In this document: positions 26,161-33,821 of the stretch, in pieces
Numbering within the stretch: the first letter of the stretch is position 1
Layout of the letters: each line of letters starts with the position of its first letter
Assembly (NCBI GenBank): GCA_014378105.1
Contig: JACMOI010000009.1
Location: 1 to 45,100 of the forward strand
Direction: 5' to 3'
Origin: Pseudopedobacter sp.
GTDB taxonomy: Bacteria; Bacteroidota; Bacteroidia; Sphingobacteriales; Sphingobacteriaceae
Length of the DNA: 45,100 nucleotides
The notes under the pieces: model-generated
Seen by the model: the letters and a program-made list of their open reading frames with translations, nothing else
Told to the model about the DNA's origin: nothing
Databases searched by the model: none
Program-made: the position numbers and the translations under genes

Positions 26161-26237
26161 TGCTAAACTTTTTTCAATCCCTTAAGCGGGAATCCCGATA
26201 CAAATCGGGACGTGTCTACCAGTTCCGCCACTTCAGC
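26161..26237 (-). pseudogene. Degenerate tRNA-Leu-like sequence with palindromic insert
   Basis: The 5' 27 bases (GCTGAAGTGGCGGAACTGG, then TAGACACG) are a good tRNA-Leu acceptor and D-arm. The 3' end (TTTAGCA) can still pair with the 5' acceptor strand at six of seven positions with one G-U. Between them the anticodon, variable and T-arms are replaced by the palindrome TCCCGAT-TTGT-ATCGGGA and TTCCCGCTTAAGGG. No Leu anticodon is present. It sits between tRNA-Gly and tRNA-Leu and must be transcribed with them. Confidence 0.8.
26193..26210. repeat. Short palindrome, copy A
   Basis: TCCCGAT, four bases (ACAA), ATCGGGA: a perfect 7-bp hairpin inside the tRNA-Leu remnant. It has the same plan and size as the element at 26367-26384. 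Confidence 0.85.
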
Positions 26238-26276
26238 ATTTAAATAAATTTCTTACTGCTAGGAAAGAAATTATTG

Positions 26277-26349
26277 AGCGAAAGACGAGATTCGAACTCG
26301 CGACCCCAACCTTGGCAAGGTTGTGCTCTACCAACTGAGCTACTTTCGC
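26277..26349 (-). tRNA. tRNA-Gly (anticodon GCC)
   Basis: A 73-base cloverleaf: acceptor arms GCGAAAG and CTTTCGC, D-arm GCTCAGTTGGTAGAGC, anticodon stem-loop CAACCTTGCCAAGGTTG with GCC, T-arm GCGAGTTCGAATCTCGT, discriminator T. CCA is not encoded. It is the first RNA of the unit. Confidence 0.97.
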
Positions 26350-26366
26350 ATTTATTAAACTCTTTC

Positions 26367-26384
26367 TCCTGATAACAATCAGGA
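26367..26384. repeat. Short palindrome, copy B
   Basis: TCCTGAT, four bases (AACA), ATCAGGA: a perfect 7-bp hairpin between the tRNA promoter and tRNA-Gly. It differs from copy A by a compensated C-G to T-A pair change and in its loop, as expected of a dispersed hairpin family. Confidence 0.8.
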
Positions 26385-26431
26385 TGAGCTAATTAAAATA
26401 TTTAAAAGAACATTGTTTCCCTTGCGGGTTG

Positions 26432-26461
26432 CAAATATAGACAGAAAAAAATAGTTTGCAA
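26432..26461 (-). promoter_or_regulatory. Promoter of the tRNA unit
   Basis: On the minus strand TTG (26461-26459), a spacer of exactly 19 bases, and TATATTTG (26439-26432): a full match to the Bacteroidota vegetative promoter. The expected start near 26427 precedes tRNA-Gly, the tRNA-Leu remnant and tRNA-Leu. Confidence 0.82.
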
Positions 26462-26489
26462 GGGACTAATAAAAAAAAGTTAAAACAAA

Positions 26490-26969
26490 TTATAAGTCAT
26501 TATCTTTCAGTACAAAAAAAATCAAATCTTGTTCAAAACCTCTGCTTAAAGCATACTGAACAAGTTTGTATTTCTTTTTATAAGCAACCTTTTCTTTGAT
26601 GTCTTTCTCTTTTTTAATTAATATCTGTTTCAATTTTTCTAAGTATTCATCCCCATCTAAACTTTGCAAAGCTTTTTTTATCAACGGCGCAGATACTTGT
26701 TTGAATTTTAAACCTTGTGATATCTTGTTTTTGCCCCAGCTTTTTATCCTTAATTTTCCTTGGGCATATGCCTTTGCAAAGCGCTCCTCATTCAAATAAT
26801 TATTGACTATTAAATGTGAAACGACTTCTTCTAATTCTTCACCACGTAAACCCAGCTTCATCAACTTGCCTCGAACCTCGTACTGACTTCTTTCTTGATA
26901 AGCACAAAACGATTCGCCCTTGGCAATTCCAGTTTTCACGTCTGTAGAAATAAATTGATTTTGCTCCAT
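26490..26969 (-). CDS. recX: Regulatory protein RecX
   Basis: The 159-residue protein has the three-helix repeat plan of RecX: YQERSQYEVRGKLMKLGL (first repeat), VVSHLIVNNYLNEERFAKAYAQGKLRIKSWGKNKISQGL (second, with the strongest family signature NEERFAxAYxxxK), and a lysine-rich third. RecX binds RecA filaments and limits recombinase activity. recA is not adjacent here, unlike in many Proteobacteria. The gene is divergent from murF-alr across 49 bases holding overlapping promoters and a 12-bp palindrome. Confidence 0.92.
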   Translation of the reverse strand: MEQNQFISTDVKTGIAKGESFCAYQERSQYEVRGKLMKLGLRGEELEEVVSHLIVNNYLNEERFAKAYAQGKLRIKSWGKNKISQGLKFKQVSAPLIKKALQSLDGDEYLEKLKQILIKKEKDIKEKVAYKKKYKLVQYALSRGFEQDLIFFVLKDNDL

Positions 26970-26975
26970 CGGTTT

Positions 26976-27012
26976 TAAAATTAGTGATATTCGCGAATAA
27001 TCGTCAAATTTG
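26976..27012. promoter_or_regulatory. Overlapping divergent promoters and 12-bp palindrome between recX and murF-alr
   Basis: For recX (minus): TTTG (27008-27005), 21 bases, TAATTTTA (26983-26976), six bases before its ATG. For murF-alr (plus): CAAATTTG (27005-27012), six bases before its ATG. CAAATTTG reads the same on both strands, so it can serve as -33 one way and -7 the other. The perfect palindrome TATTCGCGAATA (26988-26999) lies between and is a candidate operator for both. Confidence 0.55.
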
Positions 27013-27018
27013 TTGCTG

Positions 27019-29475
27019 ATGTTTAAACAATCTTATACTGTTGAAGAACTAGCTGACCTAATTGCCCAAAAGGTATTGATTAATTTACCGCAACAGTTAA
27101 TTTCTCATTTATCAAGTGATAGCCGAAAAATCGCAACTCCCGAACATACTTTATTCTTCACCTTAAAGGGAAGAAGAGATGCACACCTGTTTATCTCTCA
27201 GCTATATCAACAAGGTGTAAGGAGTTTTGTAATCACAGATGAAAACTTTCAGACAAACCTTTATCCAGAGGCAAATTTTCTTTGGGTGAAAGATAGTTTG
27301 AAGGCTTTACAATTATTAGCCACTCAGCACCGTCAAAATTTTCATTATCCTGTAATTGGCATTACTGGAAGTAATGGAAAAACTATAGTAAAAGAATGGC
27401 TTTTTCAGTTATTGGTTCCCGATTATAAAATTGTTCGTAGCCCCAAAAGCTATAATTCCCAGATTGGTGTTCCGCTATCTGTTTGGCAAATGAATAAAAA
27501 TTATAATTTGGCGCTTTTTGAGGTTGGTATTTCTACCAAGTCAGAAATGGATCAACTAGAAAAAATTGTGAAGCCTGATATTGGTATTTTAACAAATATT
27601 GGCTCGGCACATGATGAAGGTTTTAAAAATAGAGAAGAGAAGCTAAAAGAGAAATTAAAGCTTTTTAAGGAAGCTGGAACTCTAATTATAAATGCAAACT
27701 TAGTCAGATCAAATATTCCTCAAAAGGATGTTTTTACTTGGAGTTTAAATGGCTCAGATGCTGATCTTAAAATTATTGCCATTCAAAAAGATGATGATCA
27801 AGCGCTGATTAGTTCGGTTTATCAATCAAAAGAAATAAGCATTAACATTCCATTTAATAGTCAATCACTAATTGAGGATGCTATTATTTGTTGGGCCACA
27901 CTTTTAAAACTAGGTGTAAAGCAAGAGATTATTCAACAAAGAATGTTAAAACTTTTGTCTGTTAAAATGCGATTAGAGTTAAAATCTGGGATTTATCAAT
28001 CCTCAATTATTGATGATTCTTATAACTCTGATTTTTCTTCTTTGGAGATTGCATTAGACTTTCTTAATCAACAAAAGCAACATTCTGATAAGACTTTAAT
28101 TTTATCAGATATTCATCAAACAGGTATTCCTCCAAAAGAGCTTTATCAAAATCTGATTCAATTATTAGAAACTAAAGGCATTCAACAATTTGTTGGCGTT
28201 GGAGAAGATCTTTACCAGTTTAAAGACGCATTTAAGATAAAAAGCTGGTTTTATAAAACAACCGATGATTTCTTAAATCAATTCGATACTTCTTTGATTA
28301 AAAACCAGATTGTGTTAATTAAAGGTGCAAGACATTTTGAGTTTGAGCGGATTAGTAAATTACTGACGCAAAAAGTTCACGATACGGTTTTAGAAATTAA
28401 TATGAATGCACTGGAATATAATCTAAATCATTATAAATCAAAGTTAAAACCAGGTGTAAAATTAATGGCCATGGTGAAAGCTTTTGCTTATGGAAGTGGG
28501 AGCGAGGAAGTAGCTAATTTATTGCAACATAACCGTGTTGATTATTTAGCTGTAGCCTATGCAGATGAAGGAATAACGTTAAGACAAGCTGGAGTTACTA
28601 TTCCAATTATGGTTTTGAGCCCAGAAGTTTCTTCTTTTGAAGCGATTGTTCAATATCAATTGGAACCAGAACTATACAATTTTAGAATTTTAAAGGCTTT
28701 CGCCGATTTTATTTCAGAGGCGGATCCTATTGAATACCCAGTTCATATTAAATTTGATACAGGCATGCATCGTTTGGGATTTGGAGCGGATGATTTTAAA
28801 GACTTATCGAATTTTTTATTGCAGAATTCACAATTGAAGGTTAAAAGTGTTTTATCGCATTTAGCGGCTAGTGATAGTGATTTGCATAGCGATTATACGG
28901 AATGTCAGATTCAATTATTTGATAAGCTTTCATCTAGTTTAAAAAGTGTTTTAGGATACGATTTTATCAGGCATATTTCCAATACCTCTGGTATTAGTAA
29001 ATGGCCCGAAGCTCAGTTTGATATGGTACGTTTAGGTATTGGGTTGTATGGCATTGAAAGTATTGAAAAGGAACGATCTGCTTTACATAACGTGGCCACA
29101 TTGAAAACCACCATCAGCCAAATTAAACATTTGAAAAAGGGTGATACCGTTGGATACGGCAGAAAAGGGGTGATGTTGGAAGACGGAAAAATAGCAACAG
29201 TTAAAATTGGTTATGCCGATGGATATCCTCGAGCTTTAGGGAATGGGGTTGGTAAAATGATGATTAACCATCATCAGGTACATACCATTGGGAGTATTTG
29301 TATGGATATGTGTATGTTGGACATTACGGGTTTAGCAATAAAAGAGGAAGATGAAGTGATTATTTTTGGAGAAAAAGCCTCTGTTTACGAAATGGCAAAT
29401 GATTTAAAAACTATTCCTTATGAAGTGATTACTAACATTTCGCAAAGGGTGAAAAGAGTTTATTTTTATGAGTAA
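27019..29475 (+). CDS. Bifunctional UDP-MurNAc-tripeptide:D-Ala-D-Ala ligase / alanine racemase (MurF-Alr fusion)
   Basis: The 818-residue protein joins two steps of cell-wall synthesis. The MurF half (about 1-450) has the Mur ligase P-loop GITGSNGKT (about 114-122), NIGSAHDEGF, and a C-terminal domain with DDSYNSDFSSLE. The Alr half (about 455-818) opens LEINMNALEYNLNHY, has the PLP lysine at about 487 in MVKAFAYGSG and the catalytic Tyr region DTVGYGRKG, then IKIGYADGYPR and GSICMDMCMLD. The racemase supplies D-Ala for the D-Ala-D-Ala that MurF attaches. The fusion is known across Bacteroidota. ATG 27019 is preferred over TTG/CTG codons just upstream, which lie within or next to the promoter box. 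The second racemase signature has Phe where VVKANAYG usually has Asn. Confidence 0.95.
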   Translation: MFKQSYTVEELADLIAQKVLINLPQQLISHLSSDSRKIATPEHTLFFTLKGRRDAHLFISQLYQQGVRSFVITDENFQTNLYPEANFLWVKDSLKALQLLATQHRQNFHYPVIGITGSNGKTIVKEWLFQLLVPDYKIVRSPKSYNSQIGVPLSVWQMNKNYNLALFEVGISTKSEMDQLEKIVKPDIGILTNIGSAHDEGFKNREEKLKEKLKLFKEAGTLIINANLVRSNIPQKDVFTWSLNGSDADLKIIAIQKDDDQALISSVYQSKEISINIPFNSQSLIEDAIICWATLLKLGVKQEIIQQRMLKLLSVKMRLELKSGIYQSSIIDDSYNSDFSSLEIALDFLNQQKQHSDKTLILSDIHQTGIPPKELYQNLIQLLETKGIQQFVGVGEDLYQFKDAFKIKSWFYKTTDDFLNQFDTSLIKNQIVLIKGARHFEFERISKLLTQKVHDTVLEINMNALEYNLNHYKSKLKPGVKLMAMVKAFAYGSGSEEVANLLQHNRVDYLAVAYADEGITLRQAGVTIPIMVLSPEVSSFEAIVQYQLEPELYNFRILKAFADFISEADPIEYPVHIKFDTGMHRLGFGADDFKDLSNFLLQNSQLKVKSVLSHLAASDSDLHSDYTECQIQLFDKLSSSLKSVLGYDFIRHISNTSGISKWPEAQFDMVRLGIGLYGIESIEKERSALHNVATLKTTISQIKHLKKGDTVGYGRKGVMLEDGKIATVKIGYADGYPRALGNGVGKMMINHHQVHTIGSICMDMCMLDITGLAIKEEDEVIIFGEKASVYEMANDLKTIPYEVITNISQRVKRVYFYE

Positions 29476-29487
29476 ATAATTAAGGAA

Positions 29488-30081
29488 ATGAAAAGGATAT
29501 TAAGTGCATTATTTAGATATTTTATAAAAGGTTTATTAGTAGTTATTCCTTTAGGAGCTGCTTTTTTTCTTCTTTTTTGGGCTTTCTCTTCAGTTGATGA
29601 TGCCCTTAATTTAAGTGATAAGTTATTTGTAAACCCACAAACTGGAGCACCGCTTTACATTCCAGGAATTGGAATTTTATCGGTTATTTTAGTGATTTTA
29701 GTAGCTGGATTTATTGCTACCTATTTAATTACTGAGCCTATTTATAATTGGTTTAGTAAATGGTTGAATAAGTTACCTTTATTTAAGTTTATTTATTCTT
29801 CCATAAAGGATTTAACAGAGGCTTTTGTTGGCGACGATAAGAAATTAAATGAACCCGTTTTGGTGGAAGACAAGGATGGCTTTAAAAGAATTGGCTTTTT
29901 AACTCAAAAAGATATGAGTGCTTTCGGTTTGAAGGGAGAAGTGGCAGTTTATTTTCCATGGTCCTATTCCTTTGCAGGGCAAGTTCTCATTGTTAAAGCA
30001 GATCAAATAAAACCTTTAAAAATATCATCGGCACAAGCCATGAAATTTATTATTTCTGGTGGAGTGAGTGCTATGCACTAA
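29488..30081 (+). CDS. DUF502 membrane protein
   Basis: The 197-residue protein has two membrane segments (about 10-32 and 57-80) and a conserved soluble part: IPGIGILSVILVILVAGFIATY, then LPLFKFIYSSIKDLTEAFV and KRIGFLTQKDM, and VYFPWSYSFAGQVLIV. These are the marks of DUF502, widespread in bacteria and plants (COV-like), with no firmly known function; a role in membrane trafficking is proposed for plants only. It follows murF-alr by twelve bases in the same direction and its stop codon overlaps that of the convergent gene. Confidence 0.88.
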   Translation: MKRILSALFRYFIKGLLVVIPLGAAFFLLFWAFSSVDDALNLSDKLFVNPQTGAPLYIPGIGILSVILVILVAGFIATYLITEPIYNWFSKWLNKLPLFKFIYSSIKDLTEAFVGDDKKLNEPVLVEDKDGFKRIGFLTQKDMSAFGLKGEVAVYFPWSYSFAGQVLIVKADQIKPLKISSAQAMKFIISGGVSAMH

Positions 30082-30974
30082 AGACTTCTCTTATATCTGC
30101 TAAAGCCAGTTGAAATTCCAAATCTGATAAACGAATATTGATCTTTAAAATAAATGTTATATGGATCTTCTCCATAGTAACCTAAGGTCGCCATTAGAAA
30201 GGTATTTCGCATAAAAGACAAACTATAATTACTAGTTAATTCCATATTTAACCTCTTTTTTAAATTTAAAAATGGGGTATTTTGGATTGGATTAATAGCA
30301 TAGGAAATATCGGTGTTGAGCCTTAAAAATTCCTTTTCATTTTTTGATTGATACTTGCGATAAGAAAAATTATATAACAAACGGGTGAAACCATAATCAC
30401 CTTCCAACGCAGTTTCATAAGAGAACCATTTGTGCCATTCTAAACCAATTCTATGGTTTAGAGAATAATTATCTTGACCGATCATCAAGTTATCTCCAAA
30501 ACGATAGGAGAGTGAGAGGTAATTGGTGCTAAAGTTCCCGCTATAGGTATTAATCGAGCCATCTGGATTTAAAGCATCGCCATCCTGTCCATTAGAATGG
30601 TGCGTGAAACCTAACTCTGCATATTTATAATGATTGATATCGTTATTTAAATGAAAGAATATACTTCCTCCTAATTTAAAACTGGGAGTTCTTACTCCAG
30701 CAGATTGTTCATTACGAACCCTAACTGTAAAATCTGGAATAATAGCAACCGCAATAGGTAATTTCTCAGTGGCTAGCAACATATATTGTGTAGTCACTCT
30801 ACCCGAGATAATATACTTTGAAGGTGCGCCTATCTCGCTGTATGGGGAGGTATAAGAGAAATCAGCATTTTCTTTATATTGATGGATATAGTTTTCGTTA
30901 ATAGAATCTTGAGTCTGCCCAAATCCTTGCAAAGAAATTAGAACAAAAAATAGGAGTGTTAGATGAATTCTCAT
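30078..30974 (-). CDS. Outer-membrane beta-barrel with phospholipase A1 (OMPLA)-like motif
   Basis: The 298-residue protein has a signal peptide (cleavage near GFGQ, residue 20) and alternating strands ending in GISTGFSRYKRSL. The segment LGFTHHSNGQ (about 121-130) matches the H-x-S-N-G motif of outer-membrane phospholipase A1, with His125 and Ser127 in the catalytic spacing. A downstream Asn in YSGNFSTNYLSLSYRF (Asn147 or Asn151) could complete the triad. The protein is close to the OMPLA length (about 290). If correct, it would hydrolyse phospholipids at the outer leaflet. Many Bacteroidota relatives are listed only as hypothetical, so this rests on the motif. It overlaps the DUF502 stop by four bases. 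Confidence 0.65.
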   Translation of the reverse strand: MRIHLTLLFFVLISLQGFGQTQDSINENYIHQYKENADFSYTSPYSEIGAPSKYIISGRVTTQYMLLATEKLPIAVAIIPDFTVRVRNEQSAGVRTPSFKLGGSIFFHLNNDINHYKYAELGFTHHSNGQDGDALNPDGSINTYSGNFSTNYLSLSYRFGDNLMIGQDNYSLNHRIGLEWHKWFSYETALEGDYGFTRLLYNFSYRKYQSKNEKEFLRLNTDISYAINPIQNTPFLNLKKRLNMELTSNYSLSFMRNTFLMATLGYYGEDPYNIYFKDQYSFIRFGISTGFSRYKRSL

Positions 30975-31017
30975 ATAACGATTAACGAGAGTTCTTGTTA
31001 GTAAGATTCATTTGATT

Positions 31018-33030
31018 TTATTTAATTGTGGAAGGCAGTTTAATGGAAACTATGGTGCCTTGATTAACTTCGCTTTCAAGACTAATTTCACCATCGTTTT
31101 TCTGAATCATTTCTTTGCAAATAGATAAGCCTAAGCCAGTACCCACCTCACCAAAAGTTCCTAAACTGCTTTCTACCAAGTAATTTTGATTTATTTTATT
31201 CATTAATTCATGCGTCATACCCACCCCATTATCTTCTATTTTAATGACTTCAAAATCACGAATTCCTGAAGTAGAAATACGAATTTTACCCAATCTAGGA
31301 GTAAATTTTATAGCATTATTAATAATATTTTGGATAACCACACCAACCTGATTTTTATCAACGGTTACCGCCCGATCTATATCAATATCTAAATCAATAG
31401 AAATATGCTTCTCTTCTGCTGCAATTTGCATCAAACTTAATTTCTCACGAATTAATTCTTCTAAATAAATACTTGTTTTTTTTGTGTTTGAGCCACCCAT
31501 TTGACTTTGAGCCCAAATAATCAAGTTTTGTATAGATAGATTTAAACCTTTTAATCGTAAACTTACGTGTCCTGCTAGGCTCTTAAATTCTTCAACACTT
31601 AAATCTCCAGCAATAAATAAATCAAACATAGCTTGTAAGGATGCTAAAGGACTACGTAAATCATGACCTATGATAGAGAAAATCTTGGTTTTTTCTTCGT
31701 TACTGCGCTTAAGTTTTTGATTAATGAGCTCCAATTCAGAAGTTCTTTCTATCACTGTATTTTCTAATTCTATATTCTTTTGTTGAATGATCTCCTGAAT
31801 TTCTTTAAGCTTTTGATCTTTTAAAATAGCGTTTTCATCAATTTGTTTACTCAATTCTATTCTTTGATCACGATATCTGTTTCCTAATGCAAATGAAAAA
31901 AGTAAAACTTCTAGCAACGTTCCGATTTTGAAAACCGTCGGTCCAATTTTCTGGGTTATATCAGCATCAATAATTAAAAACTCAACACCTAAAATTAGTC
32001 CTGAAATGATTAATGGGGTTTCTGCAATTAAAAATAAAATGGTAGCTCTGCTTTTACTAGAAAGATTACTTAAACTAAAAATCAGCACCGAGATGATGTT
32101 TCCAAGTGCTAGTATTGCTAAAACAGTATCTTCTGAGTGTAAGTAGTAGTTTTTATCATTGATGAGTTGAACAACAAGTGGAATGATATAAAGAAATTGA
32201 TAAATAAGAAAATATTTATACCATTTATCTTTTTTACTGGTTTGAAAATAGCTTAAAGCAAAGCTGATGTAAGCGATATTAAAGAAAATCAGAAAAACAT
32301 TATTGATATAATGTTGAATGTTATAAACACTTATTGGTAAATCAATCCAACGGCTAAGCCATAAATTTACCATCCAAAACCCTAAATTGATAAGGTATAA
32401 TAAATAATAGATATAAGTTTTATCTCTAAAAATTAAAAAAATTAAAAAGTTAAAAATAAAAAATGAGACGATAACAGATGAGATGCTAATGGCTTCAATT
32501 TCTGATCGCTTGTCATATTTATTTAATGTTGATCCAGGTGTTAACTTTAATATCACTTTTGAAATTGGCGGAAAACTGCCATTCATTTTTAGGAGCAGCT
32601 TTTTGTTTTCACCACTTAAAAAATAAATAGGTATAAATCCGGCTTGGATATTTCTGCTAATTTCGCCTATTTGGTAACCTAAGCCAGTTTTTCCAATTTG
32701 TTTTCCGGTTTCAAAATTATAAAGCGTAGTTGAGTCTGAAAAATTCGTCTCCAAATAATATAATTGACCTGATGGATTTTGATTAATAACACTGAAAACA
32801 ATCCAATTTTCTGTAGACTTATTTAGGTTCTTTTGGCTTTGAATTTCGGGCAGAGAGGCTTTGAAATTATTAAAATCTATTTTGTTTTTGGTTGGATAAA
32901 TGAGGGCATTTTTTAAAACATCAACAGTGCTTATACTATCTATTAAATAAACATTCTGACCAAAAGCTATATTAATTCCAATAAAGAATTGGAAGAATAT
33001 AAACATTATTAAGAGCAGGTTTATTTTCAT
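31018..33030 (-). CDS. Sensor histidine kinase with 7TMR-DISM sensory region
   Basis: The 670-residue protein has a signal peptide (to about 25), an extracytoplasmic beta-rich 7TMR-DISMED2-type domain (about 30-165, with NWIVFSVINQ), and seven membrane segments (about 178-385). A coiled coil follows (about 390-445), then HisKA with His456 in FSIIGHDLRSPLAS, and HATPase_c with NNAIKFTP (N box), IEDNGVGM (G1) and GTGLGLSICKEMI (G2). All kinase motifs are intact. Family members are thought to sense carbohydrate or other extracellular ligands. No response regulator lies beside it. It is monocistronic between two short gaps. Confidence 0.93.
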   Translation of the reverse strand: MKINLLLIMFIFFQFFIGINIAFGQNVYLIDSISTVDVLKNALIYPTKNKIDFNNFKASLPEIQSQKNLNKSTENWIVFSVINQNPSGQLYYLETNFSDSTTLYNFETGKQIGKTGLGYQIGEISRNIQAGFIPIYFLSGENKKLLLKMNGSFPPISKVILKLTPGSTLNKYDKRSEIEAISISSVIVSFFIFNFLIFLIFRDKTYIYYLLYLINLGFWMVNLWLSRWIDLPISVYNIQHYINNVFLIFFNIAYISFALSYFQTSKKDKWYKYFLIYQFLYIIPLVVQLINDKNYYLHSEDTVLAILALGNIISVLIFSLSNLSSKSRATILFLIAETPLIISGLILGVEFLIIDADITQKIGPTVFKIGTLLEVLLFSFALGNRYRDQRIELSKQIDENAILKDQKLKEIQEIIQQKNIELENTVIERTSELELINQKLKRSNEEKTKIFSIIGHDLRSPLASLQAMFDLFIAGDLSVEEFKSLAGHVSLRLKGLNLSIQNLIIWAQSQMGGSNTKKTSIYLEELIREKLSLMQIAAEEKHISIDLDIDIDRAVTVDKNQVGVVIQNIINNAIKFTPRLGKIRISTSGIRDFEVIKIEDNGVGMTHELMNKINQNYLVESSLGTFGEVGTGLGLSICKEMIQKNDGEISLESEVNQGTIVSIKLPSTIK

Positions 33031-33067
33031 TAAAGTATAAACATTTGCCTAATATAAAACATCTTAT

Positions 33068-33092
33068 AAAAAAAGCCAGATAATCTGGTTTT
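33068..33092 (-). terminator. Intrinsic terminator after the LOG-family gene
   Basis: On the minus strand AAAACCAGA (33092-33084), loop TTA, TCTGGCTTT (33080-33072), then a run of T. One G-U pair. It also has a T-run on the plus strand. Confidence 0.78.
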
Positions 33093-33098
33093 TTAATA

Positions 33099-33806
33099 TT
33101 AGAAATTTGGTTTTAAAACATACTTATCATAAAACCTAAAAATATGTTCTGCTGCTTCTTCGGCTGTATCAACCATTCTAAAAAGGTTTAGATCATCTGG
33201 ATTAATGTTATGCTCTACTTCTAGCATGGTATTTTTAATCCAATCGATTAAACCGCCCCAATATTCTTTTCCTATTAAGACGATCGGAAATTTAGCTATT
33301 TTTCCGGTTTGAATTAAGGTTAAAGCTTCAAAAAGCTCATCCATTGTCCCAAAACCGCCGGGTAAACCAATATATCCTTGCGAGTATTTCATAAACATCA
33401 CTTTACGGATAAAGAAATAATCAAACTCTAAAATCTTATCTCTATCAATGTATCGATTATGAAATTGCTCGAATGGTAATTCAATATTTAAGCCTACTGA
33501 TTTTCCGCCAGCCTCGTAAGCTCCTTTATTTCCAGCTTCCATAATTCCAGGGCCACCGCCTGTAATTACGCCATAGCCTCTTTCAGTCAAAAGTCTTCCA
33601 ACCTCTACCGCAATTTTATAATATTTACTATCTTGTTTTGTTCTTGCAGATCCAAATATGGAAACACAGGGACCAATTTTAGCCAATTTTTCAAACCCAT
33701 CCACAAACTCCGCCATGATTTTAAAAATCTGCCATGAGTCGGTTACTTTAATTTCTTGCCACGTTTTATTCTCAAACGCACTTCTTATTTTGTCTTCACT
33801 CGTCAT
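33099..33806 (-). CDS. LOG family protein (TIGR00730-type nucleotide 5'-monophosphate phosphoribohydrolase)
   Basis: The 235-residue protein has a Rossmann-like fold with FGSARTK near residue 52, GGGPGIMEAGNKGA and the catalytic PGGFGTMDELFE. LOG proteins release free base from cytokinin riboside or AMP 5'-monophosphates; many bacterial members are mis-called lysine decarboxylases. In a non-plant-associated context the role is nucleotide salvage or unknown. It follows the sodium:solute symporter gene by 15 bases and ends at a terminator, so the two form a unit. Confidence 0.93.
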   Translation of the reverse strand: MTSEDKIRSAFENKTWQEIKVTDSWQIFKIMAEFVDGFEKLAKIGPCVSIFGSARTKQDSKYYKIAVEVGRLLTERGYGVITGGGPGIMEAGNKGAYEAGGKSVGLNIELPFEQFHNRYIDRDKILEFDYFFIRKVMFMKYSQGYIGLPGGFGTMDELFEALTLIQTGKIAKFPIVLIGKEYWGGLIDWIKNTMLEVEHNINPDDLNLFRMVDTAEEAAEHIFRFYDKYVLKPNF

Positions 33807-33821
33807 CTTCTTTTATTTGTG

